Shown piece by piece: positions 1 through 11,515 of a stretch of 64,000 nucleotides of DNA (positions are counted from its first letter, which is position 1; each line of letters opens with the position of its first letter). The stretch spans positions 119,668,979-119,732,978 of the forward strand of contig OX578276.1 in assembly GCA_951217055.1 (NCBI GenBank). Direction: 5' to 3'. This DNA comes from Gerris lacustris (taxonomy: Eukaryota; Arthropoda; Insecta; Hemiptera; Gerridae). A program made the position numbers and the translations under genes. The notes under the pieces were generated by a model, which saw only the letters and a program-made list of their open reading frames with translations, did not search any database and was not told where the DNA came from.

Positions 1-1
1 C

Positions 2-1735
2 GAACTGACTGAAAATCATCAATGGAATCACGTACGATCTGAATGCAATCCTGCTGATATCTTATCGCGAGGTGCAACACCTAATGAATTAATTTCTTCC
101 AATCTCTGGTGGTATGGACCAAGCTGGCTGACAATTCCTGATGCTCAGTGGCAGTCCATTTCATTTCAAACACCTACTGATCTACCTGAAACCAAAACGA
201 AACCAACCGTTCTACTTTCAATTATTCCAGACACAGAATTCATAAGTCGATTTTCAACAATTCTTAAACTCCAACGTCATACTGCTTGGTGGTTAAGATT
301 TATCAAATGCTGTAAAGATCCACAATTTAAAAGGCCTCGACCGCTACTTATAGAACCCGACGAACTTCAATCTTCTCTCGAACATATCATTCGTCTAGTT
401 CAAGCTGAGTGTTTTCAGCAAGAAATTCATGATCTTACTCGTGGTCGCTTCGTTCATCATCGTAGTAAACTTCGCAGTCTCGTACCCTTCATCGATGCCA
501 GTGGTCTGCTCAGGGTGGGCGGTCGCTTGCAAAAGGCTGAATTAATAGAATATGACCAGAAACATCCTTTACTGCTTCCTTCAAAGCATCAACTTACAAA
601 ATTAATTATTCGCGCAGAACATCTTAAACTTCATCATGCCGGACCTCAAGCTACGATGGCATCGATCAGATTAAAATACTGGCCTCTAAATGGCAAAGCC
701 ATTACCAGGAAACTTTGTCATGAATGCATTATATGTTTTCGATCAAAAAGGCATTCTGACGTAACCCAGCTTATGGGAAATTTACCGATGGAGCGTGTAG
801 CACCACTGTCTCCATTTGTAAACACCGGAGTTGATTATTGTGGTCCTATAAACGTTAAAACTGGTTTAAGGAAAAACTCGAAACTCATAAAGACATATGT
901 GGCTGTCTTCGTGTGCCTCTCCACAAAGGCAGTACACCTTGAACTTGTTCACGATCTAACTTCTGAATCATTTATTGGAGCCCTGAAACGGTTCATAGGT
1001 CGCCGCGGAAAATGTGAAAAAATATATTCTGACAACGCTACAACATTTACCGGAGCTAACAAGCAGCTTCAAGAACTTCACGATTTTCTTCTCGCCGAAT
1101 CTAATAAATTTAAAATCTATAATTTTCTTTCTGAAAACGGTATTAAATGGGTTTTCTCTCCTCCGCGTGCTCCTCATCATAACGGTCTCATGGAGGCCGC
1201 TGTTAAGTCTATGAAGACACACTTAAAACGGGTTGTGGGTAATAGTCACTTAAATTCAGAAGAACTTATTACTTTACTTATTTCTATAGAATCTATCTTA
1301 AATTCCCGACCTTTATACACACTCCCATCCGATCCTAACGATTTTAATCCCTTAACACCTGCACATTTCCTTATTGGTCGCCCGCTAACTGCTACGTTGG
1401 AACCTGATTTGAAACCTGTTAACATAAATACCTTATCACGATGGCAGAGAATCCAACAACTCACTCAATCTTTTTGGTCACGCTGGAAGGCTGAATACTT
1501 GTGTCATCTTCAGAACCGCTACAAATGGTCTTCATCCTCTCCAAACCTTAAACTCGGAACTGTCGTTCTTATTAAAGAAGATAATGTTCCACCATTATGT
1601 TGGCCATTAGGTCGCATCGAAGCTCTTCATCCAGGTGACGATGGTCTAGTGAGGGTCGTAACTGTAAGGTCTTCCAATGGTTTAAAGAAGAGATCTATCA
1701 CTAAGATATCTCCCCTGCCGATGGAAGAAGACTGA
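2..1735 (+). CDS. BEL/Pao retrotransposon Pol, C-terminal part (partial, runs in from the left edge)
   Basis: One reading frame is open from base 2 to the TGA at 1733-1735, about 577 codons; its start lies outside the window. The first residues include NPADILSRG and WWYGPSWL, the usual link after RNase H in BEL/Pao Pol. LRVGGRL follows near base 510. An H2C2 zinc-binding integrase head comes next (EHLKLHH near base 620, then CIIC at 725-736). The integrase core carries the expected acidic residues in GVDYCG (near 833), YSDN (near 1031) and the E of NGLMEAAVKS (near 1193). The last ~60 residues (WPLGRIEALHPGDDGLVRVV) match the domain that ends BEL/Pao Pol (DUF5641 type). Pol replicates the element through RNA and inserts the DNA copy. 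No stop or frameshift is visible in this part. The GTG at 515 encodes an internal valine and is not a start. Confidence 0.93.
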   Translation, partial: ELTENHQWNHVRSECNPADILSRGATPNELISSNLWWYGPSWLTIPDAQWQSISFQTPTDLPETKTKPTVLLSIIPDTEFISRFSTILKLQRHTAWWLRFIKCCKDPQFKRPRPLLIEPDELQSSLEHIIRLVQAECFQQEIHDLTRGRFVHHRSKLRSLVPFIDASGLLRVGGRLQKAELIEYDQKHPLLLPSKHQLTKLIIRAEHLKLHHAGPQATMASIRLKYWPLNGKAITRKLCHECIICFRSKRHSDVTQLMGNLPMERVAPLSPFVNTGVDYCGPINVKTGLRKNSKLIKTYVAVFVCLSTKAVHLELVHDLTSESFIGALKRFIGRRGKCEKIYSDNATTFTGANKQLQELHDFLLAESNKFKIYNFLSENGIKWVFSPPRAPHHNGLMEAAVKSMKTHLKRVVGNSHLNSEELITLLISIESILNSRPLYTLPSDPNDFNPLTPAHFLIGRPLTATLEPDLKPVNINTLSRWQRIQQLTQSFWSRWKAEYLCHLQNRYKWSSSSPNLKLGTVVLIKEDNVPPLCWPLGRIEALHPGDDGLVRVVTVRSSNGLKKRSITKISPLPMEED

Positions 1736-2350
1736 TTTTAATTTAATTTCTTTAAATTTTTGTTTCGCAATTTTAATTTTTGTATAATATTTCTTATTAG
1801 ATTTTTATTTATATTTCTCAATTTAAATTTTGAATAATCCTAATCTTTGTCACTTTAATTTGCTTGATATTTGCTCAATTTGATTTTAATTCACTTTCAC
1901 TTACCTGTTTAAATGTAACTGAACTTTGAATAACCTTAAAGTTAATTTCTAATCATAAAAGTTTATTTGAATGTATCACTATAATATTTTATTTTTGTAT
2001 TATTTTTAATTTTGAAAGTCCCTCTTTCAAGGTGGGCGGTATGTTTAATCTCGAGTTTTTTAACGTCCTTTGTAAGGCATGTTTGTTGGCCTTGGGACAG
2101 GTTGGTTCCTTTCGCGCCTTGTTCCCCCACCTTGGACTCTCTTCTCCCCTCTTATGTACTCTGTATCTAGTCTTAAGTAAGCCTCAGTCGGGCTATGTCT
2201 CTTGGATTGTATGCCACGTTTTCTATAAGTACACGACAATATTTACAATTTACACTATCTCGTTTTTATTTATTACTCGACCCCACGAACAGTACAGTCC
2301 ACTTACTCGTCTTAACAATAATAAATATAAGTTTATAAGAATATTTTCTT
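1736..2350 (+). mobile_element. BEL/Pao 3' untranslated tail and probable 3' LTR
   Basis: An AT-rich tail (1736-2025) follows the Pol stop. The purine-rich AAGGTGGGCGGT at about 2029-2040 looks like a polypurine tract. The next bases, TGTTTAATCTCGAG from 2042, are a plausible LTR start. The following ~250 bases are GC-richer than their surroundings. AATAAATATAAG near 2318 could supply the poly(A) signal. The right edge is uncertain because the 5' LTR is outside the window and cannot be compared; ends near 2296 or 2345 are both possible. Confidence 0.6.
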
Positions 2351-2436
2351 AATATTTATTATATAAATAATTTTAGTGTTATAATTACTTATTTCTAATC
2401 TCTAATGCTATTGTTTTGTTGCATGTCTTTGCTAAG

Positions 2437-2553
2437 AAGAAATCCAAGATGGTAAACTTAGAGATTCAACAGCAGGGCCCTGATCTCTGCCTCAACAACT
2501 CACCTCAGCCTCCTTCAACAGCCTTAGCGTATCAACAGCAGAATCTATACAAT
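2437..2553 (+). CDS. Candidate host coding exon (39 codons), gene unknown
   Basis: A short GC-richer stretch interrupts AT-rich DNA. It begins after a T-rich run ending in AG (2435-2436) and ends before GT (2554-2555, AAT|GTAACA). The 117 bases are in frame (39 codons, phase 0 at both ends). They read KKSKMVNLEIQQQGPDLCLN and then a proline- and glutamine-rich stretch (SPQPPSTALAYQQQNLYN). The composition fits a low-complexity cytoplasmic or regulatory segment. The same frame stays open leftward to a TAG at 2374 and rightward to a TAA at 2572, so the limits rest on the splice-like sites. The donor is weak. I do not recognise the protein. It could instead be an unlabelled repeat fragment. Confidence 0.4.
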
Positions 2554-2574
2554 GTAACATACATTTTCTTATAA

Positions 2575-3860
2575 TATTTATTTATGACTTTTATCAGTGT
2601 TTTATCAGTGATGTTCTCTTAAATGTTTATGTTGATGCAAGTGTTTAATAAGACATGATACAAGTACAAAAATGTATATCTGAGCTTTACCAAAAATAAA
2701 TTGTTGTGCATCTTGTAGAGCAGGATCCCTATTCCCTTATTTTTAAACCGAAATAACACAAAATAAAATAAATTTCCACATAAAAGTATATTATATAAGC
2801 CATGTGAAGTGTGAAGAGACCTAATTTCATTAAGACAAACATTCGCATACCTATGGTGAACGTAACATAAGTGTTTATTACATCAAACCATAAACAAATC
2901 ATCTCATAAGAAATTCTGTGATAATGATCGGCTTTCATAATCGTGTGCTTAATTTTTCTTCCCAATTCAGAGTAAACGAACAAACAATAAATGTAACAAT
3001 AAAAATACGTATTTTAACATGTTGATTGCATAAAACTAATTGTTAGTTTTCTTTAAACATAAAAATTACATAAATATTATAAGAATAATCCTCCATTAGG
3101 CTTCCTTGCTTTTTTTATCATTTTAATATTCTGCGTAGGTATCAAGTTTTAATATGTGAAAAACAAATTCAACATGATCATGAATTGTTTTATTATTACG
3201 GCTATTCTTTTCACAGCTTAAAAATGAATTCGTAATATGTATTTAATCTTTCTGATTATGTTAATGTTGGATAGGGTGGATGAGAAAAAAAACAAAACAA
3301 TTTGCTAAAGTAAAGAAGTCGTTGTGATTTTGTTTAACGTAAAAATTAGAAGAAGAATGTCTTTTGACTTAATAATAACTCTAATATATATATATATATA
3401 TGTGTGAGTTTTTTTTATGTACATAAGAGCATTGTGAATCAAATCGTCAGAGATCTCTCATAATTATAGTTACCTGTGATAAATTACAGCTTATATGAAT
3501 ATTTTCTCATTTATTCGATTACTTAATAATTTTCCGACTAATTGAAAAACTCTTACAAATCAGCAGCCTTGTTAATTTTAAAAGAATATCTCAATGCAGA
3601 TGTAACAAAAGCCAAAAGTTGTTGAAATCTCATAAACAAAAACCCTCTCGAACATTCAACTCTTTTCGAAATATGATAACTTGTTGTTGTTGCTTAAAAT
3701 TAAAACTGGAGTTTCCTAATTGAAGTGAACTTTTATTAAATTTTATAGTGATAATAATTTTAATTGGTAATCGTTCTTTCAGCGAATTTTTGAAGAAAAT
3801 TAAGCTATTGCAATGGCTTCAAAATTTTTGAAAATTTTCTCTATGGCAATCCGTTTTAGA
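2575..3860. other. AT-rich DNA, no gene seen
   Basis: No credible coding region or transposon ends. A short (TA)n tract lies at 3383-3401. The 84-codon minus-strand frame at 2729-2983 has AT-rich codon use and no recognisable motif. Confidence 0.6.
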
Positions 3861-4059
3861 CCATTCTTAATCGATTCCTGAAATTTAACACTTTTTTTTT
3901 GGATGTATGTATGTATGTGTCACTCCAGACGATATCTCACCCTAGGTTGCACTTAAAAAATCCAATCAAATGCTAAAATGTCAATAATATCAAAAGAAAG
4001 GATGAGTTCGAGTTCGTTGGGCAGAATTTTTGGAGTCCATTTTGGTAAAATTTTGACAA

Positions 4060-4200
4060 TTTTGGGTCAAAAAAAGCTTAAAAAAGTTTTTTCCCATTTT
4101 ACCCCTCTCTTACATGAAAAAAAAAATGACAAAAGTGTACATAACAACAATTACTGTACACTGAAAATTCACTCACTAAATCATGGTGCATGACTGGACT
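4060..4200 (-). repeat. Dispersed repeat C, partial copy ending in its terminal motif
   Basis: The stretch from CCCATTTTACCCCTCTCTTACATG through GACAAAAGTGTACATAACAACA to AAATCATGGTGCATGACTGGACT matches the right arm of the palindromic element at 14437-15675, including that element's terminal TGACTGGACT. The left limit of this copy is unclear; 3900-4060 may also belong to it. Confidence 0.6.
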
Positions 4201-4540
4201 TTTTAGCATTGTTTTAGTCTAATTTGTTAAGACATCGCAAGGCACTATAAACAAATAAATTTAAATGGTTTGTGATAATGTAAACTTCTTTTTTGAATGA
4301 TACTGATAAACATGATTAATTTTTAAAAAAAATTTTTCATGTCTACATAATTTTGCATTAAGTGATCGGGCTTTTGGACAATTTTAAATTTGAGATGTTT
4401 TAACAGTAGGTACGATTAGCTAATAATAAAATTAATTGATAAATTTCAATCTTCTTTAGACATTTTCATGTCTTTACTTTGGCACATAAACTCGAAAGGC
4501 GTTACCAAAAAACGACACCAAAACGCGTTACACAAAAATA

Positions 4541-4830
4541 AAAAAAACAAAAAATTAAAAAAATAAAAAAATAAAAAAAATAAAATAAAATAAAATAAAA
4601 TAAATATAATATTTTACAATAATAATGTTTTACGTACAAATGTATAAATATGTGGTGGTGAATACATTAACGTTCGAAAGTATGTCGTACGAATCATTTC
4701 ACACGAATCAAGGCTCGTGATGTATCGTCGGCACACGCCTAACGAACACCGGGAAGCGAACCTGGCGACATTTCATGTTGATAGCTTACGCGGAGCGAAG
4801 ACTTGAAAATGCCTCACTGTCTTGCAGACT
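4541..4830 (-). repeat. SINE-like element with tRNA-type box B, minus strand
   Basis: Read on the minus strand, a GC-richer head contains CAGTGAGGCATTTTCAAG (box A-like, degenerate). About 60 bases later comes AGGTTCGCTTCCC (4748-4762), a good RNA polymerase III box B. An anonymous body follows, then a repeated TTTTA/TTTA tail at 4603-4541. Head, body and simple tail is the order expected of a tRNA-derived SINE. The box A assignment is weak, and target duplications were not found. Confidence 0.4.
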
Positions 4831-5784
4831 CATATGCAAGAGTTTATTTTTATTTTATCTCACCTAGCGTATATTTATCGATATAAAAATTTCTTGCACC
4901 ACTCTATTTTGTTGGGTTTAAAATTTAGATATACCTATTAATTGTTTTTCGATTTCGTCAATATCGGTGAAACAAATAACAAATAAACATTAACATAAAA
5001 ATGTTATAAAAAGACAAGTTACTTTATCCTGAATATCCAGTTCTTTATTTTGAAACTCAACAAATTAAGTTGTTTCATTCTGGACAAAATTAATTTATTT
5101 TAACAAATACCATGTTTATAGCCACTAAATTTGTTTTGAGAACAAAGCTTTTTATTGCACAATAAATTTCATGATATAACTTTATCAGTCACTGCCAAAA
5201 CTTAATGAGCTAAGGGAAGTAACAAAATATAAAATATCACAAATAAAGGATAACTCATGATTATTTTTATCTCCAAAAAGTTTTATGTTTTTAATTTTAA
5301 AAATTTAATAATGGATTACAATCTAAATTTAATCTCCTTACACATTTGTTACTTGCTGTAACACTACTATATTTTCTTAATCGAGGACCCAATTTGGCTT
5401 TGAATGTTTTTGTATAGATAGAATGCGGGCTTTAGGACATATCTTTTTAATTTAATTTGTCTGGTTAAAATCTGCAGCCTGTAAAAATGGAAGATATGCA
5501 AATATAATGGTAGAGCAATAAAGTGTGTTGAGAGATTCTGGGCCTGATATTTTGGTTTGTTTATGATGCAAGTTTCTATCGAATCTTGTGGATCCGATTC
5601 TTTATAGAGCTTCTTTTTCTCATGCAAGAGAGGGAGGTGAGACTCCCTCTCGCAATAACATTTACATCTTGATCAGTTTTTCACGAATTTACGATTCTAA
5701 AAGAGTACCTTTTAATTCTGCCATTCTTGTTTTTAAAAAGATTTTTATGACCCAAAGCTTTTAAGGCTAGGAGAAAAATTATAG

Positions 5785-5849
<65 letters not shown>

Positions 5850-6490
5850 TTTTATTTTTTTTTATTTTTTTATTATTATTTTTTTTTTTGGACGTTCCCT
5901 TAGTCATAATTTATTATACGTCATCATTGTGTCATCATATACTATCTCCATAAGAGAGGGTCTTAAAAAAAAGTTTTTGAATTTAAAATTAAAAAGTTTA
6001 ACAATATCACCTTGATATAACATACTGACGAAATAACCACTAAAACTTAAAATGTATACAAAGTTATAAATTAAAATATTAAACACTGCTGGTAACAATT
6101 TTTAACAATCTAAAAAAACTTTTCTCAAATGAAATAGTAATTTCCTTTAATTTCTACACCTTATTAGCCATCAAACGTCTCTCACATTTGTATGTAATAC
6201 GAAAAAAGTGAACGACTTTTTTTTTTTCCTTTGACCTGATCACTGTCTTACCTCTTACCTCTGATTTAAATTATATAAAATGTTACATAGATAACAGTTA
6301 ATAAATGTTGTTTAAAGTGTCACACAAATTTTTTAATATTTACAATGTCTCCTCATTGAGTTATGTTATCTAATATTAATAAAAATTAATATTTTTCTGT
6401 TTGTTAGTGCTTAATAGACTAGATCAATCGGCATGGAAGTTGCACATAAGTAGTTTTTTATGGAGAAGGATTTTACGATTTAGAAATTTA
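4831..6490. other. AT-rich DNA, no gene seen
   Basis: Nothing coding is supported. A (TA)n tract interrupted once by TG occupies 5788-5850 and is followed by T-rich sequence to about 5890. The 86- and 64-codon minus-strand frames here lack recognisable motifs. Confidence 0.6.
5788..5850. repeat. (TA)n microsatellite
   Basis: About 63 bases of alternating TA with a single TATG interruption, followed by a T-rich stretch. Confidence 0.95.
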
Positions 6491-6498
6491 AATTGTGG

Positions 6499-6660
6499 TA
6501 CCTACGTAGGGGTTCGGGGTACAAAAGTCAAAATAGTATAGGTATACCTTTCAAAATGCATACCGTTGAAAAGCTCTTGAAGAGTACACAGTTGTTGTTG
6601 TTATGTACAATTTTGTCGTATTTTCATATAAGAGAGGGATAAAATGGAAAAAAGGGAACA
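6499..6660 (+). repeat. Dispersed repeat C, partial copy
   Basis: GGGGTTCGGGGTACAAAAGTCAAAATAGTATA, GTTGAAAAGCTCTTGAAGAGTACA and GTTGTTATGTACAATTTTGTC appear in the same order as in the left arm of 14437-15675 and in the copies at 10551 and 45660 (the latter reversed). Confidence 0.65.
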
Positions 6661-7837
6661 AATGCTTTATAATTAAAGATTGACAATAATAAAATATAAT
6701 GCAATTTATTTCATGATATGGCCTTTCCATTGATCCAATATTTTAGCACTGTAATACAGGTACTGAGATATTGATACAAATAAATTTATCTCCACTAAAA
6801 TTAGACCGAAAAGTTAAAAAAAAAAACCCTGTTTAAACTTTATAATATGTGAGTAATAAATTAAATTAACTTAGATGCTATGTGATTTAAATATAAAGTT
6901 AGTTCAATTTTAGTGGATAATCATTTTTTAAGGTGTAGTTCACTCTAGAAACCTTATTTTATTTAAAACTACCCCCAAAAGTAGAAATTGTTGTTTTTAC
7001 ATTAATATGCTTTGTACATTCATGTTTATATTTTAGACTAATTGTTTTTCTTAATCCAAAGTTCAACCCTTTATTCCTTCAAATGCGACTGTAATCATAT
7101 AACTTAAGGATGTGTGATCGGAGAAGCTTTACAGTAGAATAAATCATCATAGAAATAATAACAGCGTCTCTCCAATACAACGTATATTTTAAACAGCCGG
7201 CTTTCAACCAATAATAAATTTGTTCACAACAGCCATTTAACCGGTTAAGACTACAGATAAATAATAACCGGTTAGGTTCAAAATAAATAACATTTCATTT
7301 TACGAACATTGACTCTTTTAAACTTCTTGTCATTTATGTGATTGTTGATTGTTATTTGTTTGGGTGTGAACTTTATAATTTACAGTTTGTTAGTTTTTAA
7401 TTTATAATAATTTACACTCCTCAGGCTATTTATTTCAATTTTAAGTTGAAAGTCAGTTTTTGACCAGAAGATATATAATGTTATGTGTTAATCCTTATTA
7501 GTCTACATAATTTACTTTATCTACGATTGTTACGAAATATAAACATTGTATCTCTGTTTAGATGCGCAGAAAGTGATTCTTTACGTATTTGTATTCATTG
7601 CGCTTGCGCGTCTCATAATTCTGAAGAATTCTTCAACTTTACGCACGATTAGTGAGTTTGTTTACAAGTGATTATGACGAATATGATGAGAATAATACGC
7701 CTCCCAAAATAATTAATTCCGCACAAAATACAACTAATGAATTAATGTCATCTTTATCAAAAGAGAAATACGAACTTACATACAGGAAGTTTATTATTTT
7801 CTTCTATATTTATTATTAAAATCTAACAATCGTAGAT
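6661..7837. other. AT-rich DNA, no gene seen
   Basis: No supported feature. A small patch at 7560-7640 has somewhat higher GC, but no frame or splice-like pair stands out. Confidence 0.55.
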
Positions 7838-7982
7838 AAAGTACGGTACGCAACTCGTGCGAAAAGGGCATTTTGCATTGCTCGTGTGGTTTTACTACCC
7901 TCGCTATCGCTCGGGTGCAAACTCCACACTCGGATGCAAAATGCTACTTTCCGCACTCGACGCGTAATGTACTATTACATCT
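7838..7982. repeat. Short fold-back repeat (~145 bp)
   Basis: The arms GTAGATAAAGTACGGTACGC...GGGCATTTTGCAT and ATGCAAAATGCTACTTTC...GCGTAATGTACTATTACATCTAC are imperfect reverse complements around a GC-richer centre (CCCTCGCTATCGCTCGGG). It is probably a small fold-back or MITE-type repeat. The layout resembles the one at 53233-53385. Confidence 0.6.
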
Positions 7983-9148
7983 ACGTCCACTGTCAATAGT
8001 AAATTGTTGATACTTATAGCTGAAAAATTTGATGTTGACCAATTTATTAGCTGTAAAATGACGTGAGTCCAAAATATAACCGTATGATAAATATAAAGAA
8101 AATAAAAAATAATAATTAAATACCAATAAAAAAAATTAATTTGCTTTTCCAGAAGAAATCTCCGATTTTTTTTCTCGAGATAATACAAGATTATGTTTGC
8201 TCATAAATTAAAGTTTGAACATGCTCACTGTAGATTATATTATAATAAAATGATTTGAGTTGTCTTTGACCGATTTTCCCCCCTTATAAACATTGCATGT
8301 TAAGGCTATACTTGTTGTATACATTTATTATGAAGTTTTTTCATTTCAATATATTTTTATAGTTAAACTTCATACATAAATTATCCATTATACTTCAAGA
8401 TATATTCTCCGTTTATCCATTAATAATTTTAATATCGTAATGGTTAAATCCGTCTAACATTATTATCCTTGTATATTATTATTTATTATTAAACCATTAA
8501 AAATATAATTTAAAACATATAATTTGTTATAATTTAAAATCTAGTAGTACATGAAACATATCTTGATAATCTTCTGACACCCTACAATATTTCGCTGTTT
8601 TAAAAGAAATTTTATGACTTAAAATAACTTGAGTTTTTACACTTTCCTAAGGCTGTTTTTTTTTATAGTACAATGTATAAAATTATAATTATTATTATTA
8701 TTTATATATGCCTACAAAATATGTTCATAATATAAATATTGTGGTGTGTGTATCCATTATTTGAAAAATGCTATAACTGAATAAGTTAATTTTTACGCAC
8801 TTCTTTAGGGCTGTTTATTTTTTTAATACTTTCGTCCTTTTTTAATATTCTCATTTTTATATAAATTTAAAGAATAATTATAATGTATCACATACATTTT
8901 ATGTCCGTTCCAATTTTTTTAAAAAATATTATCAGAATTTTTTTGTTATAAATAAATATTTGAAAGAATACGTGTTGGAAGTTCAGCGCCCTCATCCCAG
9001 GACCCACTTATAACTCTACCTATAATAAAAATTTATTGTTTTGCTTTAAAAAGAGTGAGAAAGAGAGAGAATAAAGGCAGGGTTGGGAAAGTATAGTGTT
9101 GGTTATAGTGTGTAGTATAATATATATATATGTTTTTGGTGTTTGCAG
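7983..9148. other. AT-rich DNA, no gene seen
   Basis: No supported gene or repeat boundary. The sequence is dominated by A/T runs and short ATT repeats (8685-8705). Confidence 0.55.
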
Positions 9149-9224
9149 GGTGGGGAGAGCTGGACAGTGGCGCCTCCACTACCTGAGCGGTCTCAGAGGG
9201 AACTACAGCCCTACGGTTCAACAG
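9149..9224 (+). CDS. Candidate host exon (76 nt), gene unknown
   Basis: A distinctly GC-richer 76-base block lies between a good acceptor (TTTTTGGTGTTTGCAG, AG at 9147-9148) and a good donor (CAACAG|GTAATG, GT at 9225-9226). Two frames are open. In the first it reads GGESWTVAPPLPERSQRELQ and then PYGST, with one base left over. In the second it reads VGRAGQWRLHYLSGLRGNYS and then PTVQQ. The first is in phase with the candidate exon at 2437-2553, which ends in phase 0, so both could belong to one + strand gene with long introns. I do not recognise the protein. An untranslated exon is also possible. Confidence 0.45.
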
Positions 9225-10335
9225 GTAATGGTAAACTTTGATTAGTTTATACCGCGCTATCTTCACGCACCGGTACACTTCTCTCTTGTGTTCGTTCTCT
9301 TCTCTTTACCTTCTAACTTCTTCTCTGTGTTTCTAACTCATAACTAGTATAGTATATTATGAACTAAACTTAAAGAAGCCGCATGTTGACCGCAAAGTGA
9401 AAAAAAAAACAATATCAAAGAATGCTCTTCGTCCTTTCTTTAATGTAATAGAAGATTGTTAGGAAATATAACGTACCTGTTACAAAACTGGAGGACCAAA
9501 TTATAGACGAGAAAGGTAATAGAAAAAATTTAATTTATATAAAAGTATTTGAAAAGTTTACACATATATATTTATTTAATTTAAAATATTTATACTTGAA
9601 AAGCCATTTCCTTATACAGTATATAACAAAATACTATATTTCCTTGTACTACAGAATTATTCTGCAAAAAATCTAGTGATGTTGCAAAAATGTTCAAATA
9701 ATGGCAGACGCATAGTCTTCTAATCTGGCCCTATATTTTAATTTTAGTTTTATTTCTTTTTTTTTAATTAATTTATATATTTTTGTGACGTATAATTTGA
9801 ATGCAACCATTTTGTGTAATTGATATTTATAACTTCATTTATTAAAATTTATTATCACATGTATTTTGTTACATGATGTAGTCAATTTATGTTTGCAATT
9901 TTAGTATTCAATTCGAATTTTGAACTTATTAATTTAGTTTTTAAGATTTAATTCCGTATCAAAACATATTCACATTGTCGTTTCTATTTGAATTTATAGA
10001 TTTAGTCCTAATATTTTAGGTAGCATTTGTAATTTATTGATTGTTCTTAAGTTTTTTTTTATCTTAATCAATTTAAATTACCCGTTTCTCTATGTATATG
10101 GTTAATTCTAGATATTTACTCAATTTAACTAATTTAATTCTACAATATTTGCGGCATTAGTGTATGTTTATTCTTATTGGTCACACACTCTATAAATTCG
10201 CATTTTAGCTTTAAATTTGGGGGGAGTACTATCCCCAATCCAACTATCTCCTAGGACTATAATTAGAAGAACACAATTTAGATTATATACGTATAAAAAT
10301 TTGGATTATATACGTAGGTGTAAAAAACAAATCTA
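9225..10335. other. AT-rich DNA, no gene seen
   Basis: Probable intron or intergenic DNA downstream of the candidate exon. No feature is supported. The short motif GATTATATACGTA recurs near 10280 and 10305. Confidence 0.5.
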
Positions 10336-10853
10336 GAGTGTTTAAAAAAGACGCGGCAATATTTAAGGGGGTGATTCCTTGGACTATTCTAAGGATAATT
10401 ACACCTTTTTCGACGATTTTTCGAAAATCGTTTTGGTACATGTACCTTCGTCCCGTATTTTATATGTATTTTGTTTAGGGCTTATTTATCTTTATTAGGT
10501 TACTTAATGCCTTATGGGATTGTTTATTTTTTATATTTTTTTGTACCTAGTGGTACAGGGTACAAAAGTCAAAATACATGGAACTTATCATGATGTATAT
10601 CGTTGAAAAGCTCTTGAATAGTACTGGAAATGTTGTTATGAATTTTTTTTTTTGTAATATTTTCATTTTTATTGGGGTAAAGTAGAAAACAAACTGTTTG
10701 TTAAGTGTTAAGATAGATAGTTTGTTAGAGTAAGATAGTCCTGTAACTTCAAAATGAAATGATTTTCAAAAAATCCTCTAAGGTTTAATTTTTCTTAAAA
10801 TAGTCCAAGGAATCACCCCCTTAAATATTGCCGCGTCTTTTTTAAACACCCTG
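10336..10853. mobile_element. Non-autonomous TIR element (~520 bp) with ~55-bp inverted ends
   Basis: The left end AGTGTTTAAAAAAGACGCGG, continuing through ATATTTAAGGGGGTGATTCC and TTGGACTATT to about 10395, is mirrored by the right end at about 10795-10853 (AATAGTCCAAGGAATCACCC ... GACGCGGC on the other strand). The interior has no coding frame. It includes a copy of dispersed repeat C (10551-10690). The superfamily cannot be fixed because clear target duplications were not identified. Confidence 0.75.
10551..10690 (+). repeat. Dispersed repeat C, partial copy inside the TIR element
   Basis: TGGTACAGGGTACAAAAGTCAAAATA, GTTGAAAAGCTCTTGAATAGTAC and TGTTGTTATGAATTTT follow the order of repeat C. 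The later TTTTCATTTTTATTGGGGTAAAGTAG corresponds to the family's TTTCATATAAGAGAGGG...AAATGG stretch. Confidence 0.6.
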
Positions 10854-10934
10854 CAGGGATATAAACAAGATTATTAGGTTGAAAAGTTAACATGCAAGAT
10901 GCAATCAATACAACTATATGATGACACTAAGTGA

Positions 10935-10998
10935 CCTATATGTTATACATATAGGTTATACATATATGTTATACATATATTATTCACCTATATGTTAT
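10935..10998. repeat. Short tandem ATATGTTATACAT repeats
   Basis: Four imperfect copies of TATATGTTATACATA lie head to tail directly before the LINE fragment. The LINE sequence appears to start at the last copy. Confidence 0.8.
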
Positions 10999-11515
10999 AC
11001 ATGTCCAGATAAAGAAGAAAATATAATTCACATTCTATTAGAATGTCCGAAGTATGAATCCCCACGTAACAAATTATACCAAGAACTTAAAATTCAAGAA
11101 ATTCAAGATGGAAAACAAAATCAAAACCATGCTTTTCTCAAAATTAAAAAATAACTGACCATAACTGCCAATAGAAAAGTTTTTTCTACTGAAAGGATTC
11201 GTGTACACGTCCACCCAACCTAATTAAGGTGTTCTCTAAGGTGCCCTCAATTTACTTGGCAAATGCCAGGTTGGTCCCCTCTCAGTCCACAGACATCCTA
11301 TGATACCCGTTTACATATTTGCAAACAACCCTAATTCCAATAAAAAAATTCCATTTAAAAAAATAAAATATATAATCCAAAATTATCCATTATACCCTTC
11401 AACAAATTTAATTAACAAGCTGCAATCCTTTACAAAATATCAAAAATTAGAAAAGGCACAAAACAATCCCACTCAAAATAACATATTGCTCCGGTAAACA
11501 CAAATTGTTTTTTTA
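10984..11515 (+). pseudogene. LINE (non-LTR retrotransposon) 3' end fragment: CCHC tail of the reverse transcriptase ORF and 3' UTR
   Basis: The frame ending at the TAA at 11152-11154 encodes ICYTCPDKEENIIHILLECP followed by KYESPRNKLYQEL. This is a CX2CX8HX4C zinc-binding motif, then the R..L...L pattern seen at the C-terminus of Jockey/I/R1-type ORF2 proteins. Everything upstream of the first cysteine is an ATATGTTATACAT short-repeat stretch (10930-11000), so the copy is 5' truncated and the ATG at 10918 is not a real start. The 360 bases after the stop, with CCACCCAACCTAATTAAGG and TTGGCAAATGCCAGGTTGG, look like a retrotransposon 3' UTR. The right limit is uncertain. Confidence 0.65.
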
